Of a DNA stretch of 64,000 bases, positions 8,776 to 17,470 are shown in pieces. The translations under genes were made by a program, and so were the position numbers. Source of the DNA: Ottowia sp. oral taxon 894. Lineage in GTDB: Bacteria > Pseudomonadota > Gammaproteobacteria > Burkholderiales > Burkholderiaceae_C. Position 1 is the first letter of the stretch, and every line of letters begins with the position of its first letter. Where the stretch lies: positions 2,157,001 through 2,221,000 of the forward strand of contig NZ_CP012073.1 in assembly GCF_001262075.1 (NCBI RefSeq), written 5' to 3'. The notes under the pieces are model-generated. The model worked only from the letters and a program-made list of their open reading frames with translations. It did not search any database and was not told the DNA's origin.

Positions 8776-9197
8776 CTAGGGCTTGTTGAGTCCCCCCTCT
8801 CGTACTGCAATACCGCAATGGAAAGAGGAGCATCAAGCGACAAGCAGTGGGCACAGATGGCCTCGCACTACCTGGGCAAGCCTGGCGATGCAGGGCCAAG
8901 AGGCGCGAACAAGCGCTTGGTTTGCAGAGGCCGTGCCGTGGATCGTGCGCACAGGCAGCCCCTGGCGCGACTTGCTCGAAGAATTTGGCAAATGCAACGC
9001 CGTCTTCAAGTGCTTTCGCGAATGAGCTGGGCAATCTGGTTAATTTCGTGCTGATCTCATTGAAAACTTCTTTGACAAGCTCAACGTGTTCAAACGCCTT
9101 GTGCCATGCACGGAGACAAGACCGACGCCAGCTTCAAAGCTGCGATTTATCCAGCTTCGGCTGTAATTTAGTCTCGGTAATTCTCAACAGGTCCTAG
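8776..9197 (+). mobile_element. internally deleted IS5-family element with inverted ends
   Basis: The ends are CTAGGGCTTGTTGAG (8776-8790) and CTCAACAGGTCCTAG (9183-9197), which match as inverted repeats at 13 of 15 positions. Each end is bounded by CTAG, a target reported for some IS5-family groups. The interior of about 400 bp contains two transposase fragments. The right CTAG coincides with the CTAG of a repeat A fragment. Confidence 0.65.
8840..9170 (+). pseudogene. IS5-family transposase remnant
   Basis: The N-terminal piece reads WAQMASHYLGKPGDAG in one frame and then AEAVPWIVRTGSPWRDLLEE followed by CNAVFKCFRE in the next. That is the usual start of IS427-group transposases. After a stop near 9026 the reading jumps to a C-terminal piece, ENFFDKLNVFKR then HGDKTDASFKAAIYPASAVI. 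At least two frameshifts and a large internal deletion (most of the DDE core) make it non-functional. Confidence 0.7.
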
Positions 9198-10235
<1,038 letters not shown>

Positions 10236-10264
10236 TCCGCCGCCGCCCTGTTTCAGGCGTTTCA

Positions 10265-10292
10265 AAAGCCAGCGCGTCAGCGCTGGCTTTTT
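10265..10292 (+). terminator. intrinsic terminator of adk
   Basis: An 11-bp perfect stem (AAAGCCAGCGC / GCGCTGGCTTT) with loop GTCA is followed by TT and a T-rich stretch, 30 bases past the adk stop. Confidence 0.85.
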
Positions 10293-10345
10293 GCTTTATG
10301 GCGGCGCCTTGGCTGCTTTGGAGCCGGCTTGCATATTCCAGAAAG

Positions 10346-10361
10346 CTGATTAAAAATACAG
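10346..10361 (+). promoter_or_regulatory. LexA (SOS) box 1
   Basis: CTG-ATTAAAAATA-CAG fits the LexA consensus CTG-N10-CAG with an AT-rich core. It is 46 bases upstream of the lexA start. Confidence 0.8.
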
Positions 10362-10367
10362 GCGTCA

Positions 10368-10383
10368 CTGGATATCGAAACAG
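10368..10383 (+). promoter_or_regulatory. LexA (SOS) box 2
   Basis: CTG-GATATCGAAA-CAG is a second CTG-N10-CAG site. It begins exactly 22 bases (about two helical turns) after box 1, giving tandem autoregulatory operators for lexA. Confidence 0.75.
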
Positions 10384-10406
10384 TCTTTTTATCCGCCACC
10401 GCCATC

Positions 10407-11054
10407 ATGACCCGCAAGCTCACGGACCGCCAGCGGCAGATTCTGGATCTGATCAAAACCATCATTGCCGAAACAGGCGCCCCGCCCACGCGGGCGGAAA
10501 TATCAACGGCGCTTGGCTTCAAGTCGGCCAATGCCGCGCAGGAGCACCTGCAAGCGCTGGCGCAGAAAGGCATGATTGATCTGGTCAGCGGCGCCTCGCG
10601 CGGCATCCGCCTGCGCGGAGAAGCCAAACTGATGGTGGTGGATACCTCGCAACTGCCGCCCGAACACCTGGCGCTGCCGCTGATCGGGCGCGTGGCAGCC
10701 GGCTCGCCCATCCTGGCGCAAGAGCATGTGGACCAGACCTACCACATTGAAGCGCACCTGTTTTCGCGCAAGCCCGACTATCTGCTGCGCGTGCGCGGCA
10801 TGTCCATGCGCGACGCGGGCATCATCGACGGCGACTTGCTGGCCGTGCAAAGCACCCGCGAGGCCTACAACGGCCAGATCGTTGTCGCCCGCTTGGGCGA
10901 TGACGTGACCGTCAAGCGTTTTCACCGCAATGGCGACGTGATCGAGCTGCATCCTGAAAACCCCGACTACCCCACCATCACCGTGCGCCCCGGCGAGCCT
11001 TTCGTCATCGAGGGCCTGGCCGTCGGCCTGATCCGCAACAGCATGCTGGTGTGA
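10407..11054 (+). CDS. lexA: SOS repressor LexA
   Basis: Represses DNA-damage genes and is inactivated by RecA-stimulated self-cleavage. The 215-residue product has the N-terminal winged helix ([20 protein letters not shown] through [20 protein letters not shown]). The cleavage bond is A98-G99 in GRVAAGSP, with the catalytic serine S133 in [10 protein letters not shown] and lysine K170 in VTVKRF. The length is slightly above the E. coli protein because of an insertion in the linker, which is common in Burkholderiales. Two tandem LexA boxes upstream show autoregulation. It stands alone, not next to a dinF or sulA homologue. Confidence 0.97.
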   Translation: MTRKLTDRQRQILDLIKTIIAETGAPPTRAEISTALGFKSANAAQEHLQALAQKGMIDLVSGASRGIRLRGEAKLMVVDTSQLPPEHLALPLIGRVAAGSPILAQEHVDQTYHIEAHLFSRKPDYLLRVRGMSMRDAGIIDGDLLAVQSTREAYNGQIVVARLGDDVTVKRFHRNGDVIELHPENPDYPTITVRPGEPFVIEGLAVGLIRNSMLV

Positions 11055-11144
11055 GCGCCCACGCCCGCCAGCGTACGCCCGCGCCCCGTCAGGCCGCAAC
11101 GGTTTTTCACGCGTGAAACGCGCCATCGGCGGGTGGCTTGCTAC

Positions 11145-11227
11145 AAAAGAAGGGGCAAATTCAAGAGGCCGAAAGTGGCGTTTGCGCCCGTTTCTCCTGG
11201 AGATCATGCTCCGAATAACGGAGCAAA
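11145..11227 (-). repeat. dispersed repeat A, copy 4
   Basis: Reverse orientation: GGGGCAAATTCAAGAGGCC, then GGCGTTTGCGCCC and GATCATGCTCCGAATAACGG, in the same order as other copies. It lies directly before the 9-bp tandem repeat. Confidence 0.65.
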
Positions 11228-11251
11228 CCCATGCCTCAAGGCAACGCACTG

Positions 11252-11340
11252 CGGGCGCAGCGGGCGCAGCGGGCGCAGCGGGCGCAGCGGGCGCAGCGGG
11301 CGCAGCGGGCGCAGCGGGCGCAGCGGGCGCAGCGGGCGCG
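11252..11340. repeat. 9-bp tandem repeat, about ten copies
   Basis: The unit CGGGCGCAG is repeated without change for 89 bases. All frames stay open (Arg-Ala-Gln or Gly-Ala-Ala repeats). The surrounding frames have no recognised domain and no convincing ribosome site, so no gene is called. Perfect identity of units implies recent expansion. Confidence 0.9.
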
Positions 11341-11385
11341 TGAAGGGCAGAGCAGGGCGGCGGATCGGTGCGCGCAAAGCTCTGA

Positions 11386-11567
11386 GAACCTGTTCAAAGT
11401 CTGTCTTCGGGTGCTGAAAGCGTGGCCTTTAGGCGGCCTGCGGCGTTGCCAATCCTTCCAATCCTTGATGGGCAGCAATTGAACAGTCAGGCTGATCTGT
11501 GGCTTGCGCTTTGTAGTCCATCCCGGTTCTCGCTTTCGCCCCTCATGGCCAGACGCTGAACAGGTTC
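11386..11567. mobile_element. repeat B: MITE-like element with inverted ends and TGA duplication
   Basis: The left end GAACCTGTTCAAAGTCTG and the right end CAGACGCTGAACAGGTTC (inverted) bound 182 bp of noncoding sequence. TGA flanks both sides (11383-11385, 11568-11570), a 3-bp duplication of the TNA type expected for IS5-family transposition. A 65-bp relative lies at 41581. Confidence 0.65.
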
Positions 11568-11570
11568 TGA

Positions 11571-12664
11571 TGAATCGGTGGATGAACGCCGCCTCATCCG
11601 CATTGCCAGTCTGAATCAAACCATATTCCCCGGCAAAGCAGAAAATGCTTGCCCAATAAAACCATGCGCCGCCGTGAATGGGGTGTTGCATGACCATTCG
11701 CAATATTCAGGCAGCACGAAAAATAATCAGCGCCCTTGCCGGTAAAACCCGCCACTGCGCAAGATACAAGCGGTGAAACGCCGAGAATGACGTTGAATAC
11801 GCTGGAGCGGCAATGTGAATTGCATTGGCATATGTCGCCAAAATCATGTGGGCGCAATCAATTTCACGCGCCGCAGCGCTTTGAATGCAAAATGAAATCA
11901 CGCCAGGCGCATGAGCGGCTGCTGATTGGATTGCGTCTTTGCAAATTTGCAATGGCACTTGATTGAACATTTGCTGCCCGGCGGGACGGGCCAAGCGGGA
12001 AAAGCCGCCGCCAATAATGATTGGTTTGTCGATGCAGCGCCTTATCGATACCGTGCAATATCGCGCGGTGGTGCGTGTTTAAAGCCTTGGCCAGGATGCC
12101 AGCAGCGGAAGGCCATGCTGAATGCAGCGATCGCGCGGGCGCCCGCGCAGTGCGGGGTAAAAAATCAGGATGGCCGGGCGATTGCGACGTGCTGGGCAAG
12201 GCAGTTGGCTAGCCTTTTGGGCACCATGCCCTCTTTCTATTTTCCATTTCCCATGTGGCGGCCTTGTCTGTTTTCTAGAGACAGGCGGTGAAAAGCAGCG
12301 CTTGGTCCCGCGCTCGCGCCGGAAGCGGCCTTGCGTGGGCGCTTCGGGCAGGCGGATGGATTCTGGCGGCGGCGCGCCATGCGTCAGTCAGGCTTTGAAG
12401 CTCCCGGCCCGTTTGTGAATAGACGCCTACAAATGCAGGATGCTCTCAAAAAAAGAGCGAATTTATGAGGGCATAAAACGGCATCTGCGCTGACTCCACT
12501 AGGACCTCATGCTATCGATTAAGGAGCTATATATGTCAGGAAGCCTGCTTTGCGCTCGGCTGTAAGGGCGCAGGGGTGGACCGGGATGGTTTGCAAGAAC
12601 CACGCCCGGGGCTGCGCTTTTCGCGCCCACGGATGAACGGTTCCGGGGGCAGTTTGTGCCAGGC
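11571..12664. other. gene-poor region, probably decayed sequence
   Basis: More than 1 kb with no supportable gene. Between about 11600 and 12200 the sequence is AT-richer than its surroundings. On the minus strand it gives short overlapping frames (for example one reading QMFNQVPLQICKDAIQSAAA) without a domain I recognise and with stops in every frame. This looks like a degraded gene or a foreign insertion. Repeat A copy 5 (12445-12530) closes the region. Confidence 0.4.
12445..12530 (-). repeat. dispersed repeat A, copy 5
   Basis: Reverse orientation: AGAGCGAATTTATGAGGGC, CATCTGCGC, then CACTAGGACCTCATGCTATC. A GCTCT/AGAGC hairpin is at its left end. Confidence 0.7.
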
Positions 12665-14089
12665 CTAGGCGCTGTAGGGCGCAAACCAGCTGCGGTTTTC
12701 GTCTGCTTGCAGCGCGCGGCCCACGAAGGGGAAGGCGCGTTGCGGGCATTGGGCGCGATCGCACACTTTGCAGCCCATGCCGATGGGGGTGGCTGCGCCG
12801 GGGTCGTTCAGGTCCAGCCCCTGGGCATAGACCAGCTGGTGCGCGTGCCGGATGTCGCAGCCCAGGCCGATGGAAAACTGTTTGCGCGGCTGCCCCCAGC
12901 CGGGGCGGCCATGCGAGACGGCGCGCGCAATCCACAGGTAGGCGCGCCCGTCGGGCATGACGGCCACTTGCCGCAGGATGCGGTCTGGCTGGCCGAAGGC
13001 TTCGTAGACGTTCCACAGCGGGCAGGCGCCACCGGTGCGCGAGAAGTGAAAGTGCGTGGCCGATTGGCGCTTGGAGATGTTGCCCGCCTTGTCCACCCGC
13101 ACGAAGAAGAAGGGCACGCCGGGCGCGCCCGGCCTTTGCAGCGTGCTGAGCCGGTGGCAGACGGTTTCAAAGCCCACGTCAAAGCGCTGGCCCAGCAGGT
13201 CGATGTCGTAGCGCAAGGCTTGCGCCGCTTGCAGGAAGTCGGCATACGGCAGCAGCAGCGCGCCGGCCACGTAGTTGGCCAGGCCAATGCGGGCGAGGCG
13301 GCGCGCGGCGGCGTCGTGCGCGAGGGAGGGTGCGTCAATTTGCGCGTCGATGGCTTCGCCCAGCTCCAGCAAGGCCAGTTGCGTGCCCATCTGGAAGGCT
13401 TGCTGGCTGGGGGTGAGCGCCGCTGCGATGAAGAGCGTGCGCGTGGCCGGTTCGTAGCGGCGCTTGTCTGCTTGCGCGCCTTCGGCGTGGCGCACGTGCA
13501 CGCCGTGCTGCTGTTGCAGGCGCTGCCGTAGCCAGGCGGCGAGCGCGCCGCCGCGCACCGGAGCTTGGGTCTGGCTCTGGGCTTGATGGGCCAGCGCTTC
13601 GGCGGCGCGGTCCAGCGCGTCGAAGTGGTTTTGGTGCGCGAAGAAGAAATCACGCACAGCCTCGAAGGGCAGGGCGCGCGGCAGCGTGCCGCCGCTGCGT
13701 TCGTCGCCCAGGCGCAGCGCCAGCGCTTCCAGGCGCTCGGCGGCTTCGGCATTGCGGCGGTGCAGCGCCAGCACGGCGCGCGCCAGCGCGGGCATTTGCG
13801 CGGCAACTTCCCGCAGCTCGGGCAGGGAGATGGCCTCGGGCGCGTCTGCCAGCGCTTCGCGCAGGGCGGCGACCAGGCGCGCCTCGCCGTCTTCGGAGAA
13901 CTGCTGCACGTCCACGCCCAGCGTCTGGCTGATTTTGAGCAGCACGGACACGGTGAGCGGGCGCTGGTTTTGCTCGATCTGGTTCAGGTAGCTGGGCGAG
14001 ATGCCCAGCGTGTGCGCCAGGGCTGTTTGCGACAGGCCGCGCTCGGCGCGCAGACGGCGCAGCTTCAGGCCCATGAAGGTTTTTTTCAT
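12665..14089 (-). CDS. XRE-family regulator with IrrE/ImmA-like and DUF2083 domains (ScfR/RamB type)
   Basis: A 474-residue DNA-binding regulator. The N-terminus is a Cro/cI helix-turn-helix (residues 8-62: LRRLRAERGLSQTALAHTLG, ISPSYLNQIEQNQRPLT). The middle holds a DUF955-like region (RIGLANYVAGALLLPYADFL). The C-terminus is the cysteine-containing DUF2083 domain ending near GCKVCDRAQCPQRAFP. This order matches the short-chain fatty acyl regulators ScfR/RamB that sense acyl-CoA and control propionate or glyoxylate genes. It is divergent from an acyl-CoA thioesterase, which fits that theme. The ATG at 14089 is chosen because the helix-turn-helix starts directly after it. The target genes are inferred, not shown. 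Confidence 0.85.
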   Translation of the reverse strand: MKKTFMGLKLRRLRAERGLSQTALAHTLGISPSYLNQIEQNQRPLTVSVLLKISQTLGVDVQQFSEDGEARLVAALREALADAPEAISLPELREVAAQMPALARAVLALHRRNAEAAERLEALALRLGDERSGGTLPRALPFEAVRDFFFAHQNHFDALDRAAEALAHQAQSQTQAPVRGGALAAWLRQRLQQQHGVHVRHAEGAQADKRRYEPATRTLFIAAALTPSQQAFQMGTQLALLELGEAIDAQIDAPSLAHDAAARRLARIGLANYVAGALLLPYADFLQAAQALRYDIDLLGQRFDVGFETVCHRLSTLQRPGAPGVPFFFVRVDKAGNISKRQSATHFHFSRTGGACPLWNVYEAFGQPDRILRQVAVMPDGRAYLWIARAVSHGRPGWGQPRKQFSIGLGCDIRHAHQLVYAQGLDLNDPGAATPIGMGCKVCDRAQCPQRAFPFVGRALQADENRSWFAPYSA

Positions 14090-14123
14090 GGCCCGGATGA
14101 TGCGCCATGCGGAGCGGCGAGCA

Positions 14124-14213
14124 TTCGCAATATTCGCAAAAGGCCCGGAATTTTCACGCAACCATTCGCCATTTCAGTGCTTTTGCAGCGCGGCTGTTTT
14201 GCGTAAATTGCGA
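14124..14213. promoter_or_regulatory. candidate operator for the divergent regulator/thioesterase pair
   Basis: Two direct TTCGCAA motifs nine bases apart (14124-14130, 14133-14139) are mirrored about 60 bases later by TTGCGTAAATTGCGA (14199-14213), two inverse motifs also nine apart. RamB-type regulators recognise TTTGCAAA-like sites, so binding by the regulator at 12665 is plausible but unproven. Confidence 0.45.
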
Positions 14214-14216
14214 GTG

Positions 14217-14645
14217 ATGACGAGAGATGAGCAGACGGCGATTTCGAGCGCCGAACTTCAGGAGCTGGTGCTGCCGGGCATGGCCAACCACCACGGCACC
14301 TTGTTTGCGGGCCTGGGCCTGCAACTGATGGCCAAGGCGGCTTTCATGGCCGCGCGCAAGCTGGCGCGGCGCGAGGTGGTGATGGCGGGCGCGTCGGGCA
14401 TTGATTTCATGCGCCCCATTCCCGTGGGCCGCACGCTGGCGCTGCGCGCCTGGGTGAGCCGGGTGGGGCGCAGTTCGATGACGGTGTGCATCAGCGGTTT
14501 TGCCGAAGCGCCCGGCGTGCGGCGCGAAGAAGTGCTCAAGGGCGTGTTCGTGATGGTGGCCGTGGGCGGCCAGGGCCGCCCGGCGGCCATTGACGCGGCC
14601 CGCGCCCATGCCGCCCCTGCACCGCAAACGCCAGAAGTGTCATGA
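14217..14645 (+). CDS. acyl-CoA thioesterase, hotdog fold
   Basis: Predicted to hydrolyse acyl-CoA to free acid and CoA in the cytoplasm. The 142-residue product is a single hotdog domain. Its ANHHGTLFAGLGLQLMAKAA segment and SGIDFMRPIPVGRTLALRAW segment match the YciA/acyl-CoA hydrolase group. The start at 14217 overlaps no clear Shine-Dalgarno site; the longer upstream frame runs through the divergent regulator's promoter and is rejected. The head-to-head position with the ScfR-like regulator suggests regulation by it. Chain-length preference is unknown. Confidence 0.8.
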   Translation: MTRDEQTAISSAELQELVLPGMANHHGTLFAGLGLQLMAKAAFMAARKLARREVVMAGASGIDFMRPIPVGRTLALRAWVSRVGRSSMTVCISGFAEAPGVRREEVLKGVFVMVAVGGQGRPAAIDAARAHAAPAPQTPEVS

Positions 14646-14752
14646 CCTTGCCTGCCGCCATCCGGCCGGGGCAGCCGCCTGTTCCGTTTGTCTTTGGTTC
14701 CGGGCAGCGCCGCGCGCTGCGCCTTTCATCTTTTTTCCGGGAGATCTGATCC

Positions 14753-16807
14753 GTGACCACGCCTACACCCAGCGCCGCCGCGCCTGCCATGCCCGCTGCC
14801 GTCATCCAGCGCGACGGCCAGCGCGCCGTTTTTGACGCCTGCCGCATCCGCTCGGCCATTGCCCGCGCGGGCGCGGCCACGGGCGAGTTCGGCGACGCGC
14901 AAGCCGCGCTCCTGGCCGATGAGGCGTGCCGCGTGCTGGCCTACCGCTGGCCGGGTGGCGCGCCGCACATCGAGCAGATTCAGGACGTGGTGGAGCAAAC
15001 GCTCGTTGCCGCGCGCCACATGGCCACCGCGCGCGCCTACATGGCCTACCGCCAGCGCCGCGCCACGCTGCGGGCCGACGCGCAGACGCTGGTGGACGTG
15101 CAAAGCTCCATCAACGAATACCTCACGCGCGCTGACTGGCGGGTGAACGCCAACGCCAACCAGGGCTATTCGCTGGGCGGCCTCATCCTGAACGTGGCGG
15201 GCAAGGTCACGGCCAATTACTGGCTCTCGCATGTGTATGCGCCCGAAATCGGCCAGGCGCACCGCGAGGGCGACATTCACATTCACGATCTGGACATGCT
15301 CAGCGGCTACTGCGCGGGCTGGTCGCTGCGCACGCTGCTCACCGAAGGGCTGAACGGCGTGCCGGGCAAGGTGGAGGCCGCGCCGCCAAAGCACATGTCT
15401 TCCGCCGTGGGGCAGATCGTCAATTTCCTGGGCACGCTGCAAAACGAATGGGCGGGCGCGCAGGCGTTTTCGTCATTCGACACCTACATGGCCCCCTTCG
15501 TGCGCAAGGACGGCATGGACTACGCCGCCGTGCGCCAGTGCATGCAGGAGATGATTTACAACCTGAACGTGCCTTCGCGCTGGGGCACGCAAACGCCTTT
15601 CACCAACCTCACCTTCGACTGGGTGTGCCCTGAAGACTTGCGCGAGCAAGTGCCCGTGATCGGCGGCGAGGAAATGCCTTTCGCCTACGGCGACTTGCAG
15701 GCCGAGATGGACCTGATCAACCGTGCCTACATCGACGTGATGACCACGGGCGATGCGAAAGGGCGCGTGTTCACCTTTCCCATTCCCACCTACAACATCA
15801 CGCCCGACTTTCCGTGGGAGAGCGAAAACGCCGGGCGCCTTTTTGCCATGACGGCCAAATACGGCCTGCCGTATTTCCAGAACTTCATCAATTCCGAGCT
15901 GAAGCCCAACATGGTGCGCTCCATGTGCTGCCGCCTGCAACTGGATTTGCGCGAGCTGCTCAAGCGCGGCAACGGCCTGTTTGGCAGCGCCGAGCAAACG
16001 GGCAGCGTGGGCGTGGTTACCGTCAATTGCGCGCGCCTGGGCTACCTGCACGCGGGCGACGAGGCCGCGCTGCTGGACGCGCTGGGCCGCCTGCTGGAGC
16101 TGGGCAGCCAGAGCCTGGAAGTCAAGCGCAAGCTCATCCAGCGGCTGATGGATCAGGGCCTGTTCCCCTACACCCGGCGCTACCTGGGCACGCTGCGCAA
16201 CCACTTTTCCACGCTGGGCGTGAACGGCATCAACGAAATGGTGCGCAACTTCACGCGCGGCGAGCAGGACATCACCACCGCATGGGGCCACGCCTTCGCG
16301 CTGCGCCTGCTGGACTTCGTGCGCAAGCGCATCACCGGTTTTCAGGAGCGCACCGGCCATCTCTACAACCTGGAAGCCAGCCCCGCCGAAGGCGCAACCT
16401 ACCGCTTCGCCAAGGAAGACCTCAAACGCTGGCCGGACATCCTGCATGCGGGCACGCCCGGCAAGCCCTACTACACCAACTCATCGCAGCTGCCCGTGGG
16501 CTTTACCGACGACCCCTTCGAGGCGCTGGCGCGGCAGGAAGACTTGCAAACCAAATACACCGGCGGCACCGTGCTGCACCTGTACATGGGCGAGCGCATA
16601 TCGGACGCCGCCGCCTGCCGCGAGCTGGTGCGCCGCGCCCTCACGCGCTTTCGCCTGCCTTACATCACCGTCACGCCCACTTTTTCCGTCTGCCCCGTGC
16701 ACGGCTACCTGGCGGGCGAGCACCCATACTGCCCCTTGTGCGACGCCGAAAAGCTGGCGGCCAAACGCCAGGCCATTGAGCGCCAGCAGCAGGCGCGGGC
16801 GGCTTGA
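14753..16807 (+). CDS. nrdD: anaerobic ribonucleoside-triphosphate reductase, catalytic part lacking the glycyl-radical segment
   Basis: Class III ribonucleotide reductase, which reduces NTPs to dNTPs without oxygen. The 684-residue product starts with GTG after GGGAG. It has an N-terminal ATP-cone (VIQRDGQRAVFDACRIRSAI) and then the glycyl-radical barrel (NANANQGYSLGGLILNVAGK, REGDIHIHDLDMLSGYCAGW, NLTFDWVCPEDL). It ends with a zinc site CPVHGYLAGEHPYCPLCD. In related enzymes the radical motif RVxGY follows this zinc site. Here the protein stops 23 residues past it, and the motif is on the separate ORF at 17106. NrdG is encoded downstream. Family identity is firm, and the split is directly visible. 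Confidence 0.93.
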   Translation: MTTPTPSAAAPAMPAAVIQRDGQRAVFDACRIRSAIARAGAATGEFGDAQAALLADEACRVLAYRWPGGAPHIEQIQDVVEQTLVAARHMATARAYMAYRQRRATLRADAQTLVDVQSSINEYLTRADWRVNANANQGYSLGGLILNVAGKVTANYWLSHVYAPEIGQAHREGDIHIHDLDMLSGYCAGWSLRTLLTEGLNGVPGKVEAAPPKHMSSAVGQIVNFLGTLQNEWAGAQAFSSFDTYMAPFVRKDGMDYAAVRQCMQEMIYNLNVPSRWGTQTPFTNLTFDWVCPEDLREQVPVIGGEEMPFAYGDLQAEMDLINRAYIDVMTTGDAKGRVFTFPIPTYNITPDFPWESENAGRLFAMTAKYGLPYFQNFINSELKPNMVRSMCCRLQLDLRELLKRGNGLFGSAEQTGSVGVVTVNCARLGYLHAGDEAALLDALGRLLELGSQSLEVKRKLIQRLMDQGLFPYTRRYLGTLRNHFSTLGVNGINEMVRNFTRGEQDITTAWGHAFALRLLDFVRKRITGFQERTGHLYNLEASPAEGATYRFAKEDLKRWPDILHAGTPGKPYYTNSSQLPVGFTDDPFEALARQEDLQTKYTGGTVLHLYMGERISDAAACRELVRRALTRFRLPYITVTPTFSVCPVHGYLAGEHPYCPLCDAEKLAAKRQAIERQQQARAA

Positions 16808-16857
16808 GAACCAGCTCCAAACCTGTTCGATGACAGGCGCATTTCACTCTGTTTTCG

Positions 16858-16935
16858 AGAGCGAATTCAAGGCCTGAAAAACGCATTTGCCGCACGGTCT
16901 CACGGGACTTGATGCAATCAAATTGGTAGCGAAAT
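16858..16935 (-). repeat. dispersed repeat A, copy 6, inside the nrd locus
   Basis: Reverse orientation: GAGCGAATTCAAGGCCTG, AACGCATTTGCCGCA, then GGGACTTGATGCAATC. It lies in the 298-bp gap between the nrdD body and the glycyl-radical ORF, which otherwise holds nothing recognisable. A TTGATGCAATCAA palindrome (16909-16921) resembles an FNR site but has a 3-base spacer. Confidence 0.6.
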
Positions 16936-17105
16936 AAATGATGGTCCCGGGAGCGTTTTGACGGCAGGATCTGAGCAGGCTGCAAACGCCTGTTCAAGAA
17001 ACGGCCCGGTCTGGCGCAAGCCTTCCATCACGCGCGGCAGCAGCCATCAAAGAAGTGGCGACAGCCTTCTTCCCCTTTTCTTCAACCACCCGAAAGGAGC
17101 TTTCC

Positions 17106-17312
17106 ATGAGCAAAACCATCGCCATCCGGCCGGTTGCGGCGCCTGCCGTCGACGCCGTGCAACTCACCGACGAAGAGCGCCAGCCCTGCGAAGTCTGGAC
17201 GCGCGTGATGGGCTACCACCGCCCCGTTGCCAGCTTCAACATCGGCAAACAGGGCGAGCACGCCGAGCGGCGCTTCTTTGCGGAACCTGCCGCGCTGAGC
17301 CGTTGCGCCTGA
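17106..17312 (+). CDS. nrdD: separate glycyl-radical domain of the anaerobic ribonucleotide reductase
   Basis: A 68-residue ORF preceded by AAAGGAGCTTTCC, a good ribosome site. Residues 18-60 read VQLTDEERQPCEVWTRVMGY then HRPVASFNIGKQGEHAERRF. This is the C-terminal glycyl-radical loop of class III reductases, with G36 in RVMGY as the expected radical glycine. In relatives this segment is continuous with the zinc site of NrdD. Two readings are possible: a functional split subunit that docks on the 14753 protein and is activated by NrdG, or a broken gene. The intact motif, own ribosome site and position before nrdG favour function. It resembles in concept the stand-alone cofactor GrcA/YfiD of pyruvate formate-lyase but is not homologous to it. 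Confidence 0.85.
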   Translation: MSKTIAIRPVAAPAVDAVQLTDEERQPCEVWTRVMGYHRPVASFNIGKQGEHAERRFFAEPAALSRCA

Positions 17313-17380
17313 GCGGCTGCTTCAGAGCCGCCATTCCCGCCCGCGCGGGAATGGCGATGGTCATTACGGCCATGTCGCGA

Positions 17381-17470
17381 ATTTGCTCCTTCATCAATAG
17401 CATGCTTTTCAATATGTTCTAGGACATCATGGCATTTGAGATGCCTGAATTCGCTCCTCTTTTTGATGTG
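17381..17470 (+). repeat. dispersed repeat A, copy 7, overlapping the nrdG start
   Basis: Forward orientation: ATTTGCTCCTTCATCAATAG, TTCTAGGACATCATGG, then GAATTCGCTCCTCTTTTTGA. The nrdG ATG at 17429 and its first dozen codons lie within this copy. Confidence 0.65.

Noticed and set aside
11252-11340. Could the repeated units be a CRISPR array?
   Set aside because: The unit is only 9 bp and contiguous, with no spacers and no cas genes.
11231-11482. Protein with Arg-Ala-Gln repeats across the 9-bp array
   Set aside because: No ribosome site, no conserved flanking domain, and the frame ends inside the repeat B element.
16909-16921. FNR/Anr-like site TTGATGCAATCAA in the nrd locus
   Set aside because: The arms fit, but the spacer is three bases instead of four, and it lies inside a repeat A copy, so the match is probably chance.
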